From assembly GCF_009379765.1 (NCBI RefSeq), contig NZ_WHTD01000025.1, forward strand, positions 1 through 64,000: a stretch of 64,000 bases of DNA. The letters run 5' to 3'. The stretch comes from Actinophytocola sp. (lineage in GTDB: Bacteria > Actinomycetota > Actinomycetes > Mycobacteriales > Pseudonocardiaceae). The position numbers and the translations under genes are program-made. Shown in pieces: positions 1-8,299 of the stretch. The notes beneath the pieces were generated by a model. That model was not told the origin of the DNA. It searched no databases and saw only the letters and a program-made list of their open reading frames with translations. Within the stretch, counting starts at the first letter, position 1, and each line of letters opens with the position of its first letter.

Positions 1-2
1 GC

Positions 3-74
3 ATCCCCCAACCCTCACCACTTCAGGCCCGGCTCCTGGATCTACTCGGCGTCGACCCCACCACCCTAAGATGA
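3..74 (+). other. 3' tail of an unidentified reading frame
   Basis: An open frame enters from the window edge and ends at TGA with the residues LQARLLDLLGVDPTTLR. The composition looks coding, but only about 23 codons are visible and no family can be assigned. Another frame is also open to position 69, so this is weak. Confidence 0.22.
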
Positions 75-134
75 TCAAGTACCGCACCCGACAACCAACT
101 CGAGTTGATCAACCCCCATGTGCGGAATACCCGG

Positions 135-806
135 CTAGCGCTGGATCGTCCGCACGGTCAGCTGGTTGCCCGGCGGTTTGCCGGCACAGCCGGTGCCCGG
201 CGCCGGCAGGTACATCGAGTTGTACTCGTGCGGCGGGTAAACCCGCAGGCCGCGGACCGCGGTCGGCTTGCAGACGGCCGGGTCGTAGTTGCGGACCTGG
301 ACGAACCCGAGCGGCGCGTAGGCCATCTGACCGGGCTTCAGTGTGATCGCCGGGCCCTTGGCGCCCTCGCGATAGGCGGCGGGACCGACCTGGTGGCCGT
401 CGTCGCCGGTCACGTAGGACACCCCGGGGAAGCCCTGGACCGTGCAGGTGCGGCCACCGGAGTTGGTGAACCGCAGCTGGCGGTAGGTCGTGCCGGCCGC
501 GGCGTCGCCACCGGCCAGGCTGAGCTCGAGGTCGGCGACCTTGCACTCGTTGGGGTTGGCCGCCGGCGCGGGCTTCTCACCCGGCGGCTTGGCCGTGTCG
601 TTGACGGGCGGCTGAGCCTGCGGCGCGGAGCTCGGCGGCGTCGTCGCCGGTGGTTGGGTGGCCGGCGGCGCGCCGGCCGCCTCGGTGATGGACGGTACGT
701 CCGGGTTGTCCGAACCGGCGTTCGTGTTCTGGCACCCGACGGTCGACAACGCGATCGCGATGCCACCGGCGAGCAACGCGGCTCGGCTCATCCTGGTTCG
801 CAGCAT
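135..806 (-). CDS. DUF4232-type secreted lipoprotein
   Basis: The 223-aa product starts MLRTRMSRAALLAGG and has a lipoprotein signal with the lipobox-like STVGC, so it should be acylated and held on the outer face of the membrane. A Pro/Ala/Thr-rich linker follows (about residues 35-85). The C-terminal domain has the DUF4232 pattern: CKVADLELSL near its start, a YRQLRFTNSG strand, CTVQGFPGVSYV, and late cysteines that probably form disulfides. The ORF track starts 29 codons earlier, but GGAGG lies 8 nt before the ATG at 806, which decides the start. Function is unknown; the family is common in actinomycete exported proteins. Confidence 0.8.
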   Translation of the reverse strand: MLRTRMSRAALLAGGIAIALSTVGCQNTNAGSDNPDVPSITEAAGAPPATQPPATTPPSSAPQAQPPVNDTAKPPGEKPAPAANPNECKVADLELSLAGGDAAAGTTYRQLRFTNSGGRTCTVQGFPGVSYVTGDDGHQVGPAAYREGAKGPAITLKPGQMAYAPLGFVQVRNYDPAVCKPTAVRGLRVYPPHEYNSMYLPAPGTGCAGKPPGNQLTVRTIQR

Positions 807-926
807 GGTGTTTCGCCTCCAGACCTGGCCCCGACACCACTGGACGCTTACTACAGAGTGGACGTGTGACCCGCCTCTGGGTTGCTTGCCCACCAGAACT
901 ACCCGCGACCGGCGAACAACAAACAG

Positions 927-1616
927 TCACCAGTCGATGGCGGTGATCCAGTGCGCGGTCCGGGGCCGGTAGTCGAGCGTGTCGGCGAGGCGGTGCACGA
1001 GCCGCGGCACGTGCGCGGCGCCGTACACGACGGCGACGTCGATCCGCTCGTCCGAGCGGGTGCGGTGCAGTTCGACCAGGGCGGCGAGCAGCCGGTCGTC
1101 GCGCTCGCCGCCGAACAGCCGCTCGAACTCCTCGTCGATGTCCGAGTCCGGCAGTTCGTCGTCGTCGTTGATCGCGACGTCCGGCGCGAGCAACCGCTTG
1201 CGCCCACCCAGGAGCTGCAGCACCACGATGACCGGCAGCATGACCCACATCAGCAGCCGGCACTTCAGCGACAGCGACCGCCAGGTGCGGTCGAACTCCG
1301 CACCCGTGACGTCCGGGTTGATCACCTCGACGCCGAGCGCCCGGTAGTCGATGTCCTGCTCGACCAGCCCGGACGCGCGGTTCTGCGGGATGACCCGGTA
1401 GGTCAGCATGAGCGCCGAGCCGATGATCGTCGGGCCCGAGACACCCTCGGCCACCACCACGGCGCACTCGCCGAGCCGCCTGCGCACCTCGGCGTAGAAG
1501 ACCGGGCTGGCGACGTGGAGCATCGGGAACACCAGGAAGTTCAGCCGGCTGTCGCGTCTCTTCAGCCGCAGCACGGCCGACCTGGTCCCCAACGCGCCCG
1601 TGTCGATGATCTGCAT
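927..1616 (-). CDS. TraB/GumN-like hypothetical protein
   Basis: The product has 229 aa. The N-terminal part resembles the TraB/GumN/PrgY group, with a His in FPMLHVAS, a helix, then VVVAEGVSG containing a Glu. A second His lies near the C-terminus in VVYGAAHVPRLV, like the GxxH of that family. A hydrophobic segment (LLMWVMLPVIVVLQLLGG) sits near residue 125 and may be one membrane span. GAGGGGGA precedes the ATG. It lies 9 nt after the upstream membrane gene and is probably co-transcribed with it. Family assignment is by motif pattern only; the substrate is unknown. Confidence 0.6.
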   Translation of the reverse strand: MQIIDTGALGTRSAVLRLKRRDSRLNFLVFPMLHVASPVFYAEVRRRLGECAVVVAEGVSGPTIIGSALMLTYRVIPQNRASGLVEQDIDYRALGVEVINPDVTGAEFDRTWRSLSLKCRLLMWVMLPVIVVLQLLGGRKRLLAPDVAINDDDELPDSDIDEEFERLFGGERDDRLLAALVELHRTRSDERIDVAVVYGAAHVPRLVHRLADTLDYRPRTAHWITAIDW

Positions 1617-1625
1617 GGCTCCCCC

Positions 1626-2060
1626 TCACCCGATGGTCGCGTCGCGACCTCCTGTTGTTGCGCCGTAGGAGGACAGCAGGCGGACGATCTTGTCCCGCTT
1701 GCGCTTGGTGTCCAGGTAGGACCGCGCACGCAGGAAGAAGACCCCGTCGTCGGTCAGCCGGACCCGGGTCCACACCTTCGCGGTGCAGTGGTCGGGGCGG
1801 CCTGGGTGGCTGGAGATCACCACGTGGATGACGTTGCGCGCGAAGAGGTGCCGCGTGTAGAGGCCGTTCTCGGTGAACTCGACCTGCCACATCACGCCCC
1901 GCGCGGCACCGGTGGCGACGTCCAGCGCCCGCTCAGGCCGGCAGGAGAGCTCGAGGGAGAAATCGCGGTCGAGCTCGCGAACGCGGTTTCTGCCGACCAG
2001 GAACCTCGTGACGAAAACCAGTACGACAATGCCGACCGACAAGACAAGCAACGTGCCCAT
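1626..2060 (-). CDS. small single-span membrane protein
   Basis: The product has 144 aa with an N-terminal transmembrane segment (GTLLVLSVGIVVLVFVTRFLV) followed by a basic soluble domain rich in beta-type sequence (VIHVVISSHPG, AKVWTRVRLTDDGVFFLRARSYL). I do not recognise the family. The ORF track start is 30 codons upstream, but AGGAGGTG lies 9 nt before the ATG at 2060. The TraB-like gene follows 9 nt downstream, so the two probably form an operon. Confidence 0.65.
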   Translation of the reverse strand: MGTLLVLSVGIVVLVFVTRFLVGRNRVRELDRDFSLELSCRPERALDVATGAARGVMWQVEFTENGLYTRHLFARNVIHVVISSHPGRPDHCTAKVWTRVRLTDDGVFFLRARSYLDTKRKRDKIVRLLSSYGATTGGRDATIG

Positions 2061-2295
2061 GATGCCCGCACCTCCTGACCCCTTCTCCGTGCTGCCACAG
2101 CCGAGGACGGCAGAGGGCCGGCAGGCGACCCGGCAGCGCCGACGGGTCATCAGGTCATTCCAGACACCTCGCGTCAGTTCCTCGACCGTTACGAAACCTT
2201 CACCAACGGAGTCCGCCGCTGATGCTTCTAATTAGCGCCGAGCATCAGAGATTCGTCAAGACTTCCGGCGAAACTGCCCGGATGCGGGAAGGATT

Positions 2296-2325
2296 CCTGC
2301 TTGACCTACACCTAGGTCGAGCAGG
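2296..2325. promoter_or_regulatory. palindrome in the nat promoter region
   Basis: CCTGCTTGACCTA, a 4-nt gap and TAGGTCGAGCAGG form an inverted repeat with 12 of 13 pairs, ending 12 nt before the nat ATG. It contains a TTGACC that could be a -35 hexamer. The layout suggests an operator, perhaps for a MerR- or TetR-type regulator, but no regulator is adjacent. Confidence 0.45.
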
Positions 2326-2337
2326 CAAGGTGGTGTC

Positions 2338-3123
2338 ATGGACGACCAGACCGTGCAGCGGTACCTCGACAGGATCGACGCGCCGGCACCCGGGGAGCCG
2401 ACCGTCGACCTGCTGCGTAATCTTCATCTGCGACACCTGCGCGCGGTGCCCTTCGAGAACCTCTCGATCCACCTCGGCGAGCCGGTCACGCTCGACCACG
2501 ACACGCTCGTGGACAAGATCATCGACCGGCGGCGCGGCGGGTTCTGTTACGAGCTGAACGGGCTCTTCGGCGAGCTGCTGCAAGCCCTGGGCTTCCCGGT
2601 CACGCTGCTGTCCGCGCGGGTCCACACGCCGGTGGGCACGCTCACCCACCCGTTCGACCACCTGGTGCCGCGGGTGGACCTGGCCGACCGCCACCTGGTC
2701 GATGTCGGTTTCGGCGCCCACTCGAGCTACCCGCTGCGGCTGGACTGGCCGGAGCCGCAGGCCGACCCGAGTGGCGAGTTCCTCGTGGTGGACGCGCCGA
2801 ACGGGGACGTCGACGTGCTGATGGACGGGACGCCGCAGTATCGCGTGGAGCCCCGCGCCCGGTCGCTCTCCGACTTCGCGCCGACCTGCTGGTGGCAGCA
2901 GACCTCGCCGGACTCGCACTTCACCCGGAGCCTGACCTGCTCGCTGCCGACGGAGGACGGCCGGGTGACGCTGTCCGGCAACCGCCTGATCACCACGGTG
3001 GCCGGCGAGCGGACCGAGACCACGCTGGACGGCGACGACACCGTGCGGGCGGCGTACCGCACACACTTCGGCATCGAGCTGGACCGGCTGCCGACGCCGC
3101 CCCGACCCGCCGTGGTGGCCTAG
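2338..3123 (+). CDS. nat: arylamine N-acetyltransferase
   Basis: The enzyme transfers acetyl from acetyl-CoA to arylamines, hydrazines or N-hydroxyarylamines in the cytoplasm; actinomycete paralogues also form amides in natural-product pathways. The 261-aa length is usual for the family. The Cys-His-Asp triad is visible: Cys in RRGGFCYELN (near residue 70), His in THPFDHLV (near 107) and Asp in LVDVGFG (near 123). The ATG at 2338 has AAGGTGGT before it. The gene stands alone, facing the end of the ABC permease gene, and a palindrome lies just upstream. Confidence 0.93.
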   Translation: MDDQTVQRYLDRIDAPAPGEPTVDLLRNLHLRHLRAVPFENLSIHLGEPVTLDHDTLVDKIIDRRRGGFCYELNGLFGELLQALGFPVTLLSARVHTPVGTLTHPFDHLVPRVDLADRHLVDVGFGAHSSYPLRLDWPEPQADPSGEFLVVDAPNGDVDVLMDGTPQYRVEPRARSLSDFAPTCWWQQTSPDSHFTRSLTCSLPTEDGRVTLSGNRLITTVAGERTETTLDGDDTVRAAYRTHFGIELDRLPTPPRPAVVA

Positions 3124-3924
3124 CTACTTGCTGGCCACCCGGCGGTACTTGGCCACCGACAGCGGGATGAAGACCGCCAGGATGCCGACCGACGAGACGA
3201 CCGCGTAGAGCAGCGCATTGTCCGCGGGCCAACCCGGCGGCGGGGCCATCCCGGGCGGGGCCTCGTTGCCGAACAGGTCGCGCACCGACTGGATGACCGC
3301 GGTGAACGGGTTCCATTCCGCGATCGCCTTGAGCGGCCCCGGCATCGTGCCCGCGCCGACGAACGCCGACGAGATGAACGAGAGCGGGAAGAGCCACATG
3401 AGCCCGGCGCTCTGTGCCACCTCGACGCTCGGCGAGGACAGGCCGATGAGCGCGCCGATCCACGACATCGCGAACCCGAACAGCAGCAACAGCAGGTAGG
3501 CGACGACCGCGTCGAGGAAGCTGCCGCGGATCCGCCAGCCGACCAGCAGCCCGCACAACGACATGATCAGCAGCGCCATCGCGCTGACCACGAGGTCGGA
3601 CGTGGTGCGCCCGAGCAGCACCGCGAGCCGCGACATCGGCAGCGAGCGGAACCGGTCGATGATGCCCTTCTGCAGGTCGTTGCACAGCCCGATGACCGTG
3701 AACGCCGAGTTGAACGACGTGGTCTGCACGAAGATGCCGGCGATGAGGAACTCGCGGTACTGCCCGCCGCCGAGCGCGCCGCCGAACACGTAGGCGAACA
3801 GCAGCACGAACATGATCGGCTGGATGACGGCGGCGAAGAGCCAGTCGACGTTACGCCGGACATTGAGCAGGTTGCGCCAGGCGATGATCCCGCCGTCGCG
3901 GATGCCCTGGGTCAGCACGGTCAT
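3124..3924 (-). CDS. ABC-2 type transporter permease (DrrB-like)
   Basis: This 266-aa membrane protein is the permease partner of the adjacent ATPase. It starts MTVLTQGIRDGGIIAWRNLLNVRRN and has about six hydrophobic spans, including AAVIQPIMFVLLFAYVF and LLLLLFGFAMSWIGALIG. The pattern NDLQKGIIDRFRSLPMSR is typical of DrrB/ABC-2 exporters. Its ATG overlaps the ATPase stop as ATGA, so translation is coupled. In family terms the pair exports a drug or lipid-like compound; the substrate cannot be read from sequence. The long ORF in the track (3124..5982) joins this gene to shadow sequence. Confidence 0.9.
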   Translation of the reverse strand: MTVLTQGIRDGGIIAWRNLLNVRRNVDWLFAAVIQPIMFVLLFAYVFGGALGGGQYREFLIAGIFVQTTSFNSAFTVIGLCNDLQKGIIDRFRSLPMSRLAVLLGRTTSDLVVSAMALLIMSLCGLLVGWRIRGSFLDAVVAYLLLLLFGFAMSWIGALIGLSSPSVEVAQSAGLMWLFPLSFISSAFVGAGTMPGPLKAIAEWNPFTAVIQSVRDLFGNEAPPGMAPPPGWPADNALLYAVVSSVGILAVFIPLSVAKYRRVASK

Positions 3925-4907
3925 TTCGAGTCCCCCTGGGTAACCGGCTCGTCCTCGGCCGAGTGGCCGGTGAGCGACAGGAACACATCGTCGAGCGTGG
4001 GCCGGTGCAGGCTCACGTCGAGCACCACCACGCCCTTGGCGTCGAGCCGGCGCAGTGCCTCGATGAGCGACTTGGTGCCGGCATCGACCAGCACCTGCGC
4101 CCGCCTGTGGTGCGGCTCGACGCTCGGCTCGCCGGAGCCGACCTCGGCGAGCACCCGGGACGCGGCCTCGAGCTCGGCCGTCTCGGCGACCACGATCTCC
4201 AGCCGCTCGCCGCCGACCTCGGCCTTGAGAACGTCGGCGGTGCCGCTGGCGATGACCTTGCCGTGGTCGATGACGAGGATGGTGTCGGCCAGCTGGTCGG
4301 CCTCCTCCAGGTACTGCGTGGTGAGCAGCACGGTGGCGCCGTCGGCGACCAGCTCGCCGATGACCTCCCAGGTGTCGAGCCGCCCGCGCGGGTCGAGCCC
4401 GGTGGTGGGCTCGTCGAGCAGCACCACGGCCGGCTCGGCGACGAGCGCGCCGGCGAGGTCGAGCCGGCGCCGCATGCCGCCGGAGTAGGTCTTGGCGGGC
4501 CGGTCGGCGGCGTCGTCGAGCTGGAAGCGGCTGATGAGCTCGCGCGAGCGGGCCCGGGCGTCGGGCTTGTTCTTGCCGTAGAGCCGGCCGACCATGTACA
4601 GGTTCTCGAAGCCGGTGAGGTTCTCGTCGACGGCGGCGTACTGGCCGGACAGACCGATGGCGCGGCGCACCGCGTCGGGCTCGGCGAGCACGTCGTGCCC
4701 GGCGACCCACGCGCGACCGGAGTCGGGGCGCAGCAAGGTGGTGAGGATCCGCACCGCGGTGGTCTTGCCGGCCCCGTTCGGGCCGAGCAGGCCGAGCACG
4801 GTGCCGGTGGGGATCTCGAAATCGATTCCGTCGAGCGCGCGGGTGGACCCGAAGGTCTTCACCAGGGCCTCCGCGCGCACCGCGACATCGGACGCGGACG
4901 GTGGCAT
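3921..4907 (-). CDS. DrrA-like ABC transporter ATP-binding protein
   Basis: The 328-aa ATPase has Walker A GPNGAGKTT (near residue 43), the signature YSGGMRRRLDLAGAL, Walker B VVLLDEPTTGLDP and an H-loop in LLTTQYLEEAD. It also has the C-terminal regulatory extension seen in daunorubicin-resistance DrrA proteins, ending near LHRPTLDDVFLSLTG. The start at 4907 (MPPSASDV) is set by AGGAG 7 nt upstream. The stop overlaps the permease ATG. Probable role: energising export of a hydrophobic compound or antibiotic. No biosynthetic cluster is nearby. Confidence 0.92.
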   Translation of the reverse strand: MPPSASDVAVRAEALVKTFGSTRALDGIDFEIPTGTVLGLLGPNGAGKTTAVRILTTLLRPDSGRAWVAGHDVLAEPDAVRRAIGLSGQYAAVDENLTGFENLYMVGRLYGKNKPDARARSRELISRFQLDDAADRPAKTYSGGMRRRLDLAGALVAEPAVVLLDEPTTGLDPRGRLDTWEVIGELVADGATVLLTTQYLEEADQLADTILVIDHGKVIASGTADVLKAEVGGERLEIVVAETAELEAASRVLAEVGSGEPSVEPHHRRAQVLVDAGTKSLIEALRRLDAKGVVVLDVSLHRPTLDDVFLSLTGHSAEDEPVTQGDSK

Positions 4908-5049
4908 GACGACTCCTGCGGCAGGTGGGTGTGTTGGGCGATGGCGACTGTAGTGCGGGGCACCGACAATTCGGACCGACTGACCCGCGGCTCGTCGCCC
5001 GGTAGGCGAGGATCCCCAGGAGAACGGCGAACTCTGCCCAAGGAGAACC

Positions 5050-5484
5050 ATGAGCGCACCCGGACCCGGCCCCTACCCCTACCCACCACCGCCGGCCTAC
5101 CCGCCGCCGGTCCGGCGGCGGGGTGCGCTGGTCGTCGGGCTGGTGGTCGGCCTGGTGGTCGGGGCCGGCGCGGTCGGCCTGACCTGGACGCTGGTCGGCG
5201 GCGGGGAGGCCGACGCCGGCGCGCCCGCCGACGCCGCCGCGGCCTGCGCGATCCTCGACCGCAACGGGTCGGCGGACCTGCTGGAGACCGAGGACGAGAC
5301 GCCGCTCCGCCGGTTCGGTGCCGCGGTCGAGCTCGCCGCGCTGGCCGCCGGCCAGGACGACCGGTACCGGCCGCTGGACGAGGCGCTGCAGGAGGCCCGC
5401 GCGCTGCTGGTGGAGCGGTTCGAGTCCGGCGAGGAGTTCGAGGCCGCGGTGGCGAAGGCGAAGGAGCTCTGCGCCGATCTCTAG
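5050..5484 (+). CDS. proline-rich single-span membrane protein
   Basis: The product has 144 aa. The first 24 residues are Pro/Tyr/Gly-rich (PYPYPPPPAYPPP), then comes one transmembrane helix (ALVVGLVVGLVVGAGAVGLTWTLV), then an acidic, Ala-rich helical exterior with two Cys (near residues 66 and 141) that may pair. AAGGAGAACC precedes the ATG. It diverges from the ABC exporter genes, and its 3' end overlaps that of pheA by 4 nt. Function is unknown. Confidence 0.75.
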   Translation: MSAPGPGPYPYPPPPAYPPPVRRRGALVVGLVVGLVVGAGAVGLTWTLVGGGEADAGAPADAAAACAILDRNGSADLLETEDETPLRRFGAAVELAALAAGQDDRYRPLDEALQEARALLVERFESGEEFEAAVAKAKELCADL

Positions 5485-6407
5485 CCGGTGGTGCCGCCCA
5501 GGACCGCGGTGAGCCACTCGGCGGCCGCGGCGTAGTCGGCGTCCGTGTGGCCTGCCGACGCGGTGTCCGCGGGCGGGCCCGGCTCCGCCTTCGGGTAGGA
5601 GCCGAGGAAGCGCAGCTGCAGGCAGCGCCGGTGCAGCGCGGCGAGCGCGTCGCCGACCCGCTGCTCGGCGACGTGGCCGTCGAGGTCGAGGTAGAAGCGG
5701 TACTGGCCGAGCCGGTCCTTCTGCGGGCGGGACTCGATGCGGCTCAGGTTGATGCCGCGCAGGGCGAGCTCGGTGAGCATCTCGGCGAGCACGCCGGTGC
5801 GCTCGGCGGCGGCCACCGCGACGATCGACGTGCGGTCCGAGCCGGTGGGGGCGGGCAGGTGGCCGGGACGGCACAGGACCAGGAAGCGGGTCATCGCGCC
5901 GTCGGCATCGGCGACACCGGTGGCGAGGGTGTCGAGCGCGTAGTGGGTGGCGGCCACCGGCGCGGTGACCGCGGCATCCCACTCGCCGTCGAGCACGCCG
6001 ACCGCGGCGGCCGCCGTCGAGTTGGCCGCGGCCTGGGTCGCGAGCGGCAGGTGGTCGCCGAGCCAGCCCTGGACCTGGGCGAGTGCGTGCGGGTGGCTGG
6101 CGACGGTCCTGACGTCACCGGCCTGGAGACCGGGCCGGACGAGGACGGCGAACCGCACCGGCAGGACCACCTCGGCCACCGCGACCAGCGGGGCGTCGAC
6201 CGCGAGCGCGTCCATGGTGGCCGAGACGGCGCCCTCGATGGAGTTCTCGACGGGGACGCAGGCGAGGTCGGCCTCACCCGCGCGGACCGCGGCGAGGGCG
6301 AGCGGCACGGTCGCGACGGGTACCAGCGAGTCCGCCGGCCGCGCGTAGGCGAGCGCGGCCTGCTCGGTGAACGTCCCTTGTGGTCCGAAATAGGCGATGC
6401 TCGGCAC
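5481..6407 (-). CDS. pheA: prephenate dehydratase
   Basis: The enzyme converts prephenate to phenylpyruvate in phenylalanine biosynthesis (cytoplasm). The 308-aa protein starts MPSIAYFGPQGTFTEQAAL and has the PDT motifs CVPVENSIEGAV and DALATGVADADGAMTRFLV (the TRF element). A C-terminal ACT domain follows (RTGVLAEMLTELALRGINLSRIESRP), where phenylalanine feedback usually acts. It is a monofunctional P-protein without chorismate mutase, as usual in actinobacteria. It converges on the small membrane gene. Confidence 0.95.
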   Translation of the reverse strand: MPSIAYFGPQGTFTEQAALAYARPADSLVPVATVPLALAAVRAGEADLACVPVENSIEGAVSATMDALAVDAPLVAVAEVVLPVRFAVLVRPGLQAGDVRTVASHPHALAQVQGWLGDHLPLATQAAANSTAAAAVGVLDGEWDAAVTAPVAATHYALDTLATGVADADGAMTRFLVLCRPGHLPAPTGSDRTSIVAVAAAERTGVLAEMLTELALRGINLSRIESRPQKDRLGQYRFYLDLDGHVAEQRVGDALAALHRRCLQLRFLGSYPKAEPGPPADTASAGHTDADYAAAAEWLTAVLGGTTG

Positions 6408-6733
6408 GGGGTCACCCTACGCAGGCCCGATGCGAGCACCCGCCGCCGTCACGCCGATCGGGCCAATGAGACCAGCCGTTCGGCTTGTTCGGAGTGCGCA
6501 CCATAGGTGAACGCCACGCGAACTCCCGCGGCCCCGAGCCGCTCGCGCCGATACCGCCTGCCGCACCCGTGAGCAGCGGGTTCGGCGGGCCAAGTCGTTG
6601 GTACGCCACGAGAATCGCGCTCCCCCGGGTCGCGCCGGGCGAACCCGAGGTGCCCGTTCGGGGTCGCCGACCCGGGCTACCTGTCACCTGTTTGCGGTTA
6701 CCCGCAGTGCCACGAAAGTGCCATGCTGGAGGC
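6408..6733. other. intergenic region without a recognised gene
   Basis: These 326 bases separate pheA from the macro-domain gene. I found no convincing coding frame, strong hairpin or repeat. The promoter of both divergent genes must lie here. The ORF-track extension of the macro-domain frame through this region has no plausible ribosome site or family match. Confidence 0.5.
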
Positions 6734-7333
6734 GTGACCGCCGATTCGGAGGCAGAGAGCTCGGAACTCGCGACCGGACGATTGGCGTTGGTGCTCTGCG
6801 CGGTGGAGGAGCCGCTCGCGCGGGCGTGGGCGGACGCCGTTGCGGAGCGTCGTGACGTGTGGGTGCACCGGGGCTCGGTGCTGGACGTGGACGCGCAGGC
6901 CGTGGTCAGCCCGGCGAACTCGTACGGCTGGATGCGTGGCGGGATAGACGCGGTGTACGCGCGGACGTTTCCGTCCGTGGAACAGCATGTGCGCAGTGCC
7001 GTGCTCGCCTACCACGGCGGGGAGCTGCCGGTCGGCCAGGCGCTGATCGTGCCGACCGACGCGATGTCGCCGACGTGGCTGATCAGCGCGCCGACGATGC
7101 GGGAGCCGGGACAGGTGCTGCCGCCGGACACCGTGCATCCCTACCTCGCGGCGCGCGCGGTGTTCCGGCTGTGGCGCGACGGGCGCCTGGAGGACGGCCG
7201 GCTGGTGCGCGAGGTGGTGCGCACGATCGCGCTCCCCGGCCTGGGCACCGGCATCGGCGGCGTGGCGCCGCACACGTGCGCCAGACAGGTGATGGCCGCG
7301 TGGGACGAGGTGTTCGACCCCGCACGGCCATAG
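6734..7333 (+). CDS. macro-domain (ADP-ribose-binding) protein
   Basis: The product has about 199 aa. The macro-domain core is clear: AVVSPANSYGWMRGGIDAVYARTF (the PANS...GGI ribose/phosphate loop), GQALIVPT, the WLISAPTM strand and TIALPGLGTGIGG near the end. Members bind or hydrolyse ADP-ribose groups. The start is uncertain: GTG at 6734 has GGAGG only one base away, so initiation may be leaderless or lie at a later TTG/GTG near 6783. The gene stands alone. Confidence 0.8.
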   Translation: MTADSEAESSELATGRLALVLCAVEEPLARAWADAVAERRDVWVHRGSVLDVDAQAVVSPANSYGWMRGGIDAVYARTFPSVEQHVRSAVLAYHGGELPVGQALIVPTDAMSPTWLISAPTMREPGQVLPPDTVHPYLAARAVFRLWRDGRLEDGRLVREVVRTIALPGLGTGIGGVAPHTCARQVMAAWDEVFDPARP

Positions 7334-7342
7334 GTTCTTCGG

Positions 7343-7480
7343 TTACTCGGTCGTCGCGGCCCCGACGGCCGGGCGCTCGGCGCGAACCGTGATCTTGCGC
7401 GGTTCGGCCTCGGCCTCGGCGACGTCGCGGACCCGGATCTGCAGCAGGCCGCGGTCGTAGTCGGCCTCCTGCCGGCTCGC
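7343..7480 (-). pseudogene. C-terminal remnant of an Hsp20 small heat-shock gene
   Basis: Reading the minus strand, an open stretch of 45 codons gives EADYDRGLLQIRVRDVAEAEAEPRKITV before a TAA. This matches the end of the alpha-crystallin domain of Hsp20 proteins, whose usual form is A-Y-x-x-G-V-L-x-V-x-V-P-x-x-E-x-x-x-P-R-x-I. The frame is closed by TGA just upstream and no N-terminal half is present. The stretch is too short for the ORF track. I infer a deletion remnant. Confidence 0.6.
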
Positions 7481-7609
7481 TCAGGGGTGGCCGGCGCGGC
7501 GACTAAAGGTGACGGAGTTACTCGGCGAGATTCACACGTTGGGTGGTCGCCAAAATGCCGGTCTCCGGGTTAGCTGAGTAGCGACCGGATTTTCGAGCTA
7601 GGAGGTCGA

Positions 7610-7996
7610 ATGTCGTTAACGGTTTCCCCCTCGCTGCTGGAGAAGGCGCAGCGCGGCCCGGTGTCCGACGACGATTTCATCGCGTGCATACGTGACTCGC
7701 TGCCCTATGCGTGGTCCGTGGTCACCGACGTCGCCGAGCGGCTCGCCAACGGGGGTGGCACCTTCGCCGACAACCAGAAGGAACCGCCGGACGAGGCTGC
7801 CCGCGGACAGCTGTTGCGCCTGGTGGGAAGCGATGCCATGCGTGCGGCGGTCGAGCGGCACCTCAACGTTCGGCTGGCCTTCCAGAACTGCCACCGGCTC
7901 GCCCTGTTCGACCCCTCGGCCTACAACGAGTACGCCGAGTTCGTCAGCCCGCGGTCACAGCTGCTCAACCAGAGTCCTGAATTAGTGAACTGCTGA
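7610..7996 (+). CDS. SCO5389-family conserved actinobacterial protein
   Basis: The product has 128 aa, begins MSLTVSPSLLEKAQRGPV and ends FVSPRSQLLNQSPELVNC, patterns I recall for the SCO5389 family. Central motifs are DSLPYAWSVV, TFADNQ and HLNVRLAFQNCHRLALF. No membrane segment or catalytic motif is evident and the biochemical role is unknown. TAGGAGGTCGA gives a strong ribosome site. A perfect terminator follows 2 nt after the stop, so this is a single-gene unit. Confidence 0.85.
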   Translation: MSLTVSPSLLEKAQRGPVSDDDFIACIRDSLPYAWSVVTDVAERLANGGGTFADNQKEPPDEAARGQLLRLVGSDAMRAAVERHLNVRLAFQNCHRLALFDPSAYNEYAEFVSPRSQLLNQSPELVNC

Positions 7997-7998
7997 TC

Positions 7999-8034
7999 CT
8001 CGAAAAGGGAGCCGCGGCGGGCTCCCTTTTCGAG
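7999..8034 (+). terminator. intrinsic terminator after the SCO5389-family gene
   Basis: CTCGAAAAGGGAGCC and GGCTCCCTTTTCGAG form a perfect 15-bp stem with a 6-nt loop. The TTTT lies inside the stem, so the hairpin could stop transcription from either side. Confidence 0.9.
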
Positions 8035-8049
8035 ACGCCACCCATGCAT

Positions 8050-8259
8050 TTATTGCGATATTTCCATCTCGAGTTCTATCTCGTCCCTGATCGGGATGTC
8101 GTAGTCGCCCGACGCGGGAATTTCCGGCTTGGTCCTCCGCGCCTCGGTCACCGCGCCGAGCGACAGCGCGATCACCTCCACCGCACCCCACTCGCGTACG
8201 AGCAGCGGGACCACGGTGTCCCGATCGCCCGGGTTCCAGGCGGCGCAGCGTGTACTGAG
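8050..8259 (-). pseudogene. small coding remnant of unknown family
   Basis: A minus-strand frame without an ATG reads RDTVVPLLVREWGAVEVIALSLGAVTEARRTKPEIPASGDYDIP and ends DEIELEMEISQ. Third positions are strongly G/C in the first two thirds, which suggests real coding, but the frame is closed by TGA only nine codons before RDTVV and the only starts are internal GTGs. It could be a short gene or the tail of a lost one. I cannot name it. Confidence 0.35.
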
Positions 8260-8299
8260 TCACAGTGCCCAAACTGCCACGACGCCTTACGTTTGACGA

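Noticed and set aside
3124-5982. 952-aa minus-strand ORF as one protein
   Set aside because: Only its C-terminal 266 residues are real (the permease); the rest is out-of-frame sequence of the ATPase and pheA.
3963-6506. 847-aa plus-strand ORF
   Set aside because: It runs antisense to the DrrA-like ATPase and pheA and across the small membrane gene in another frame; composition is typical of a high-GC shadow.
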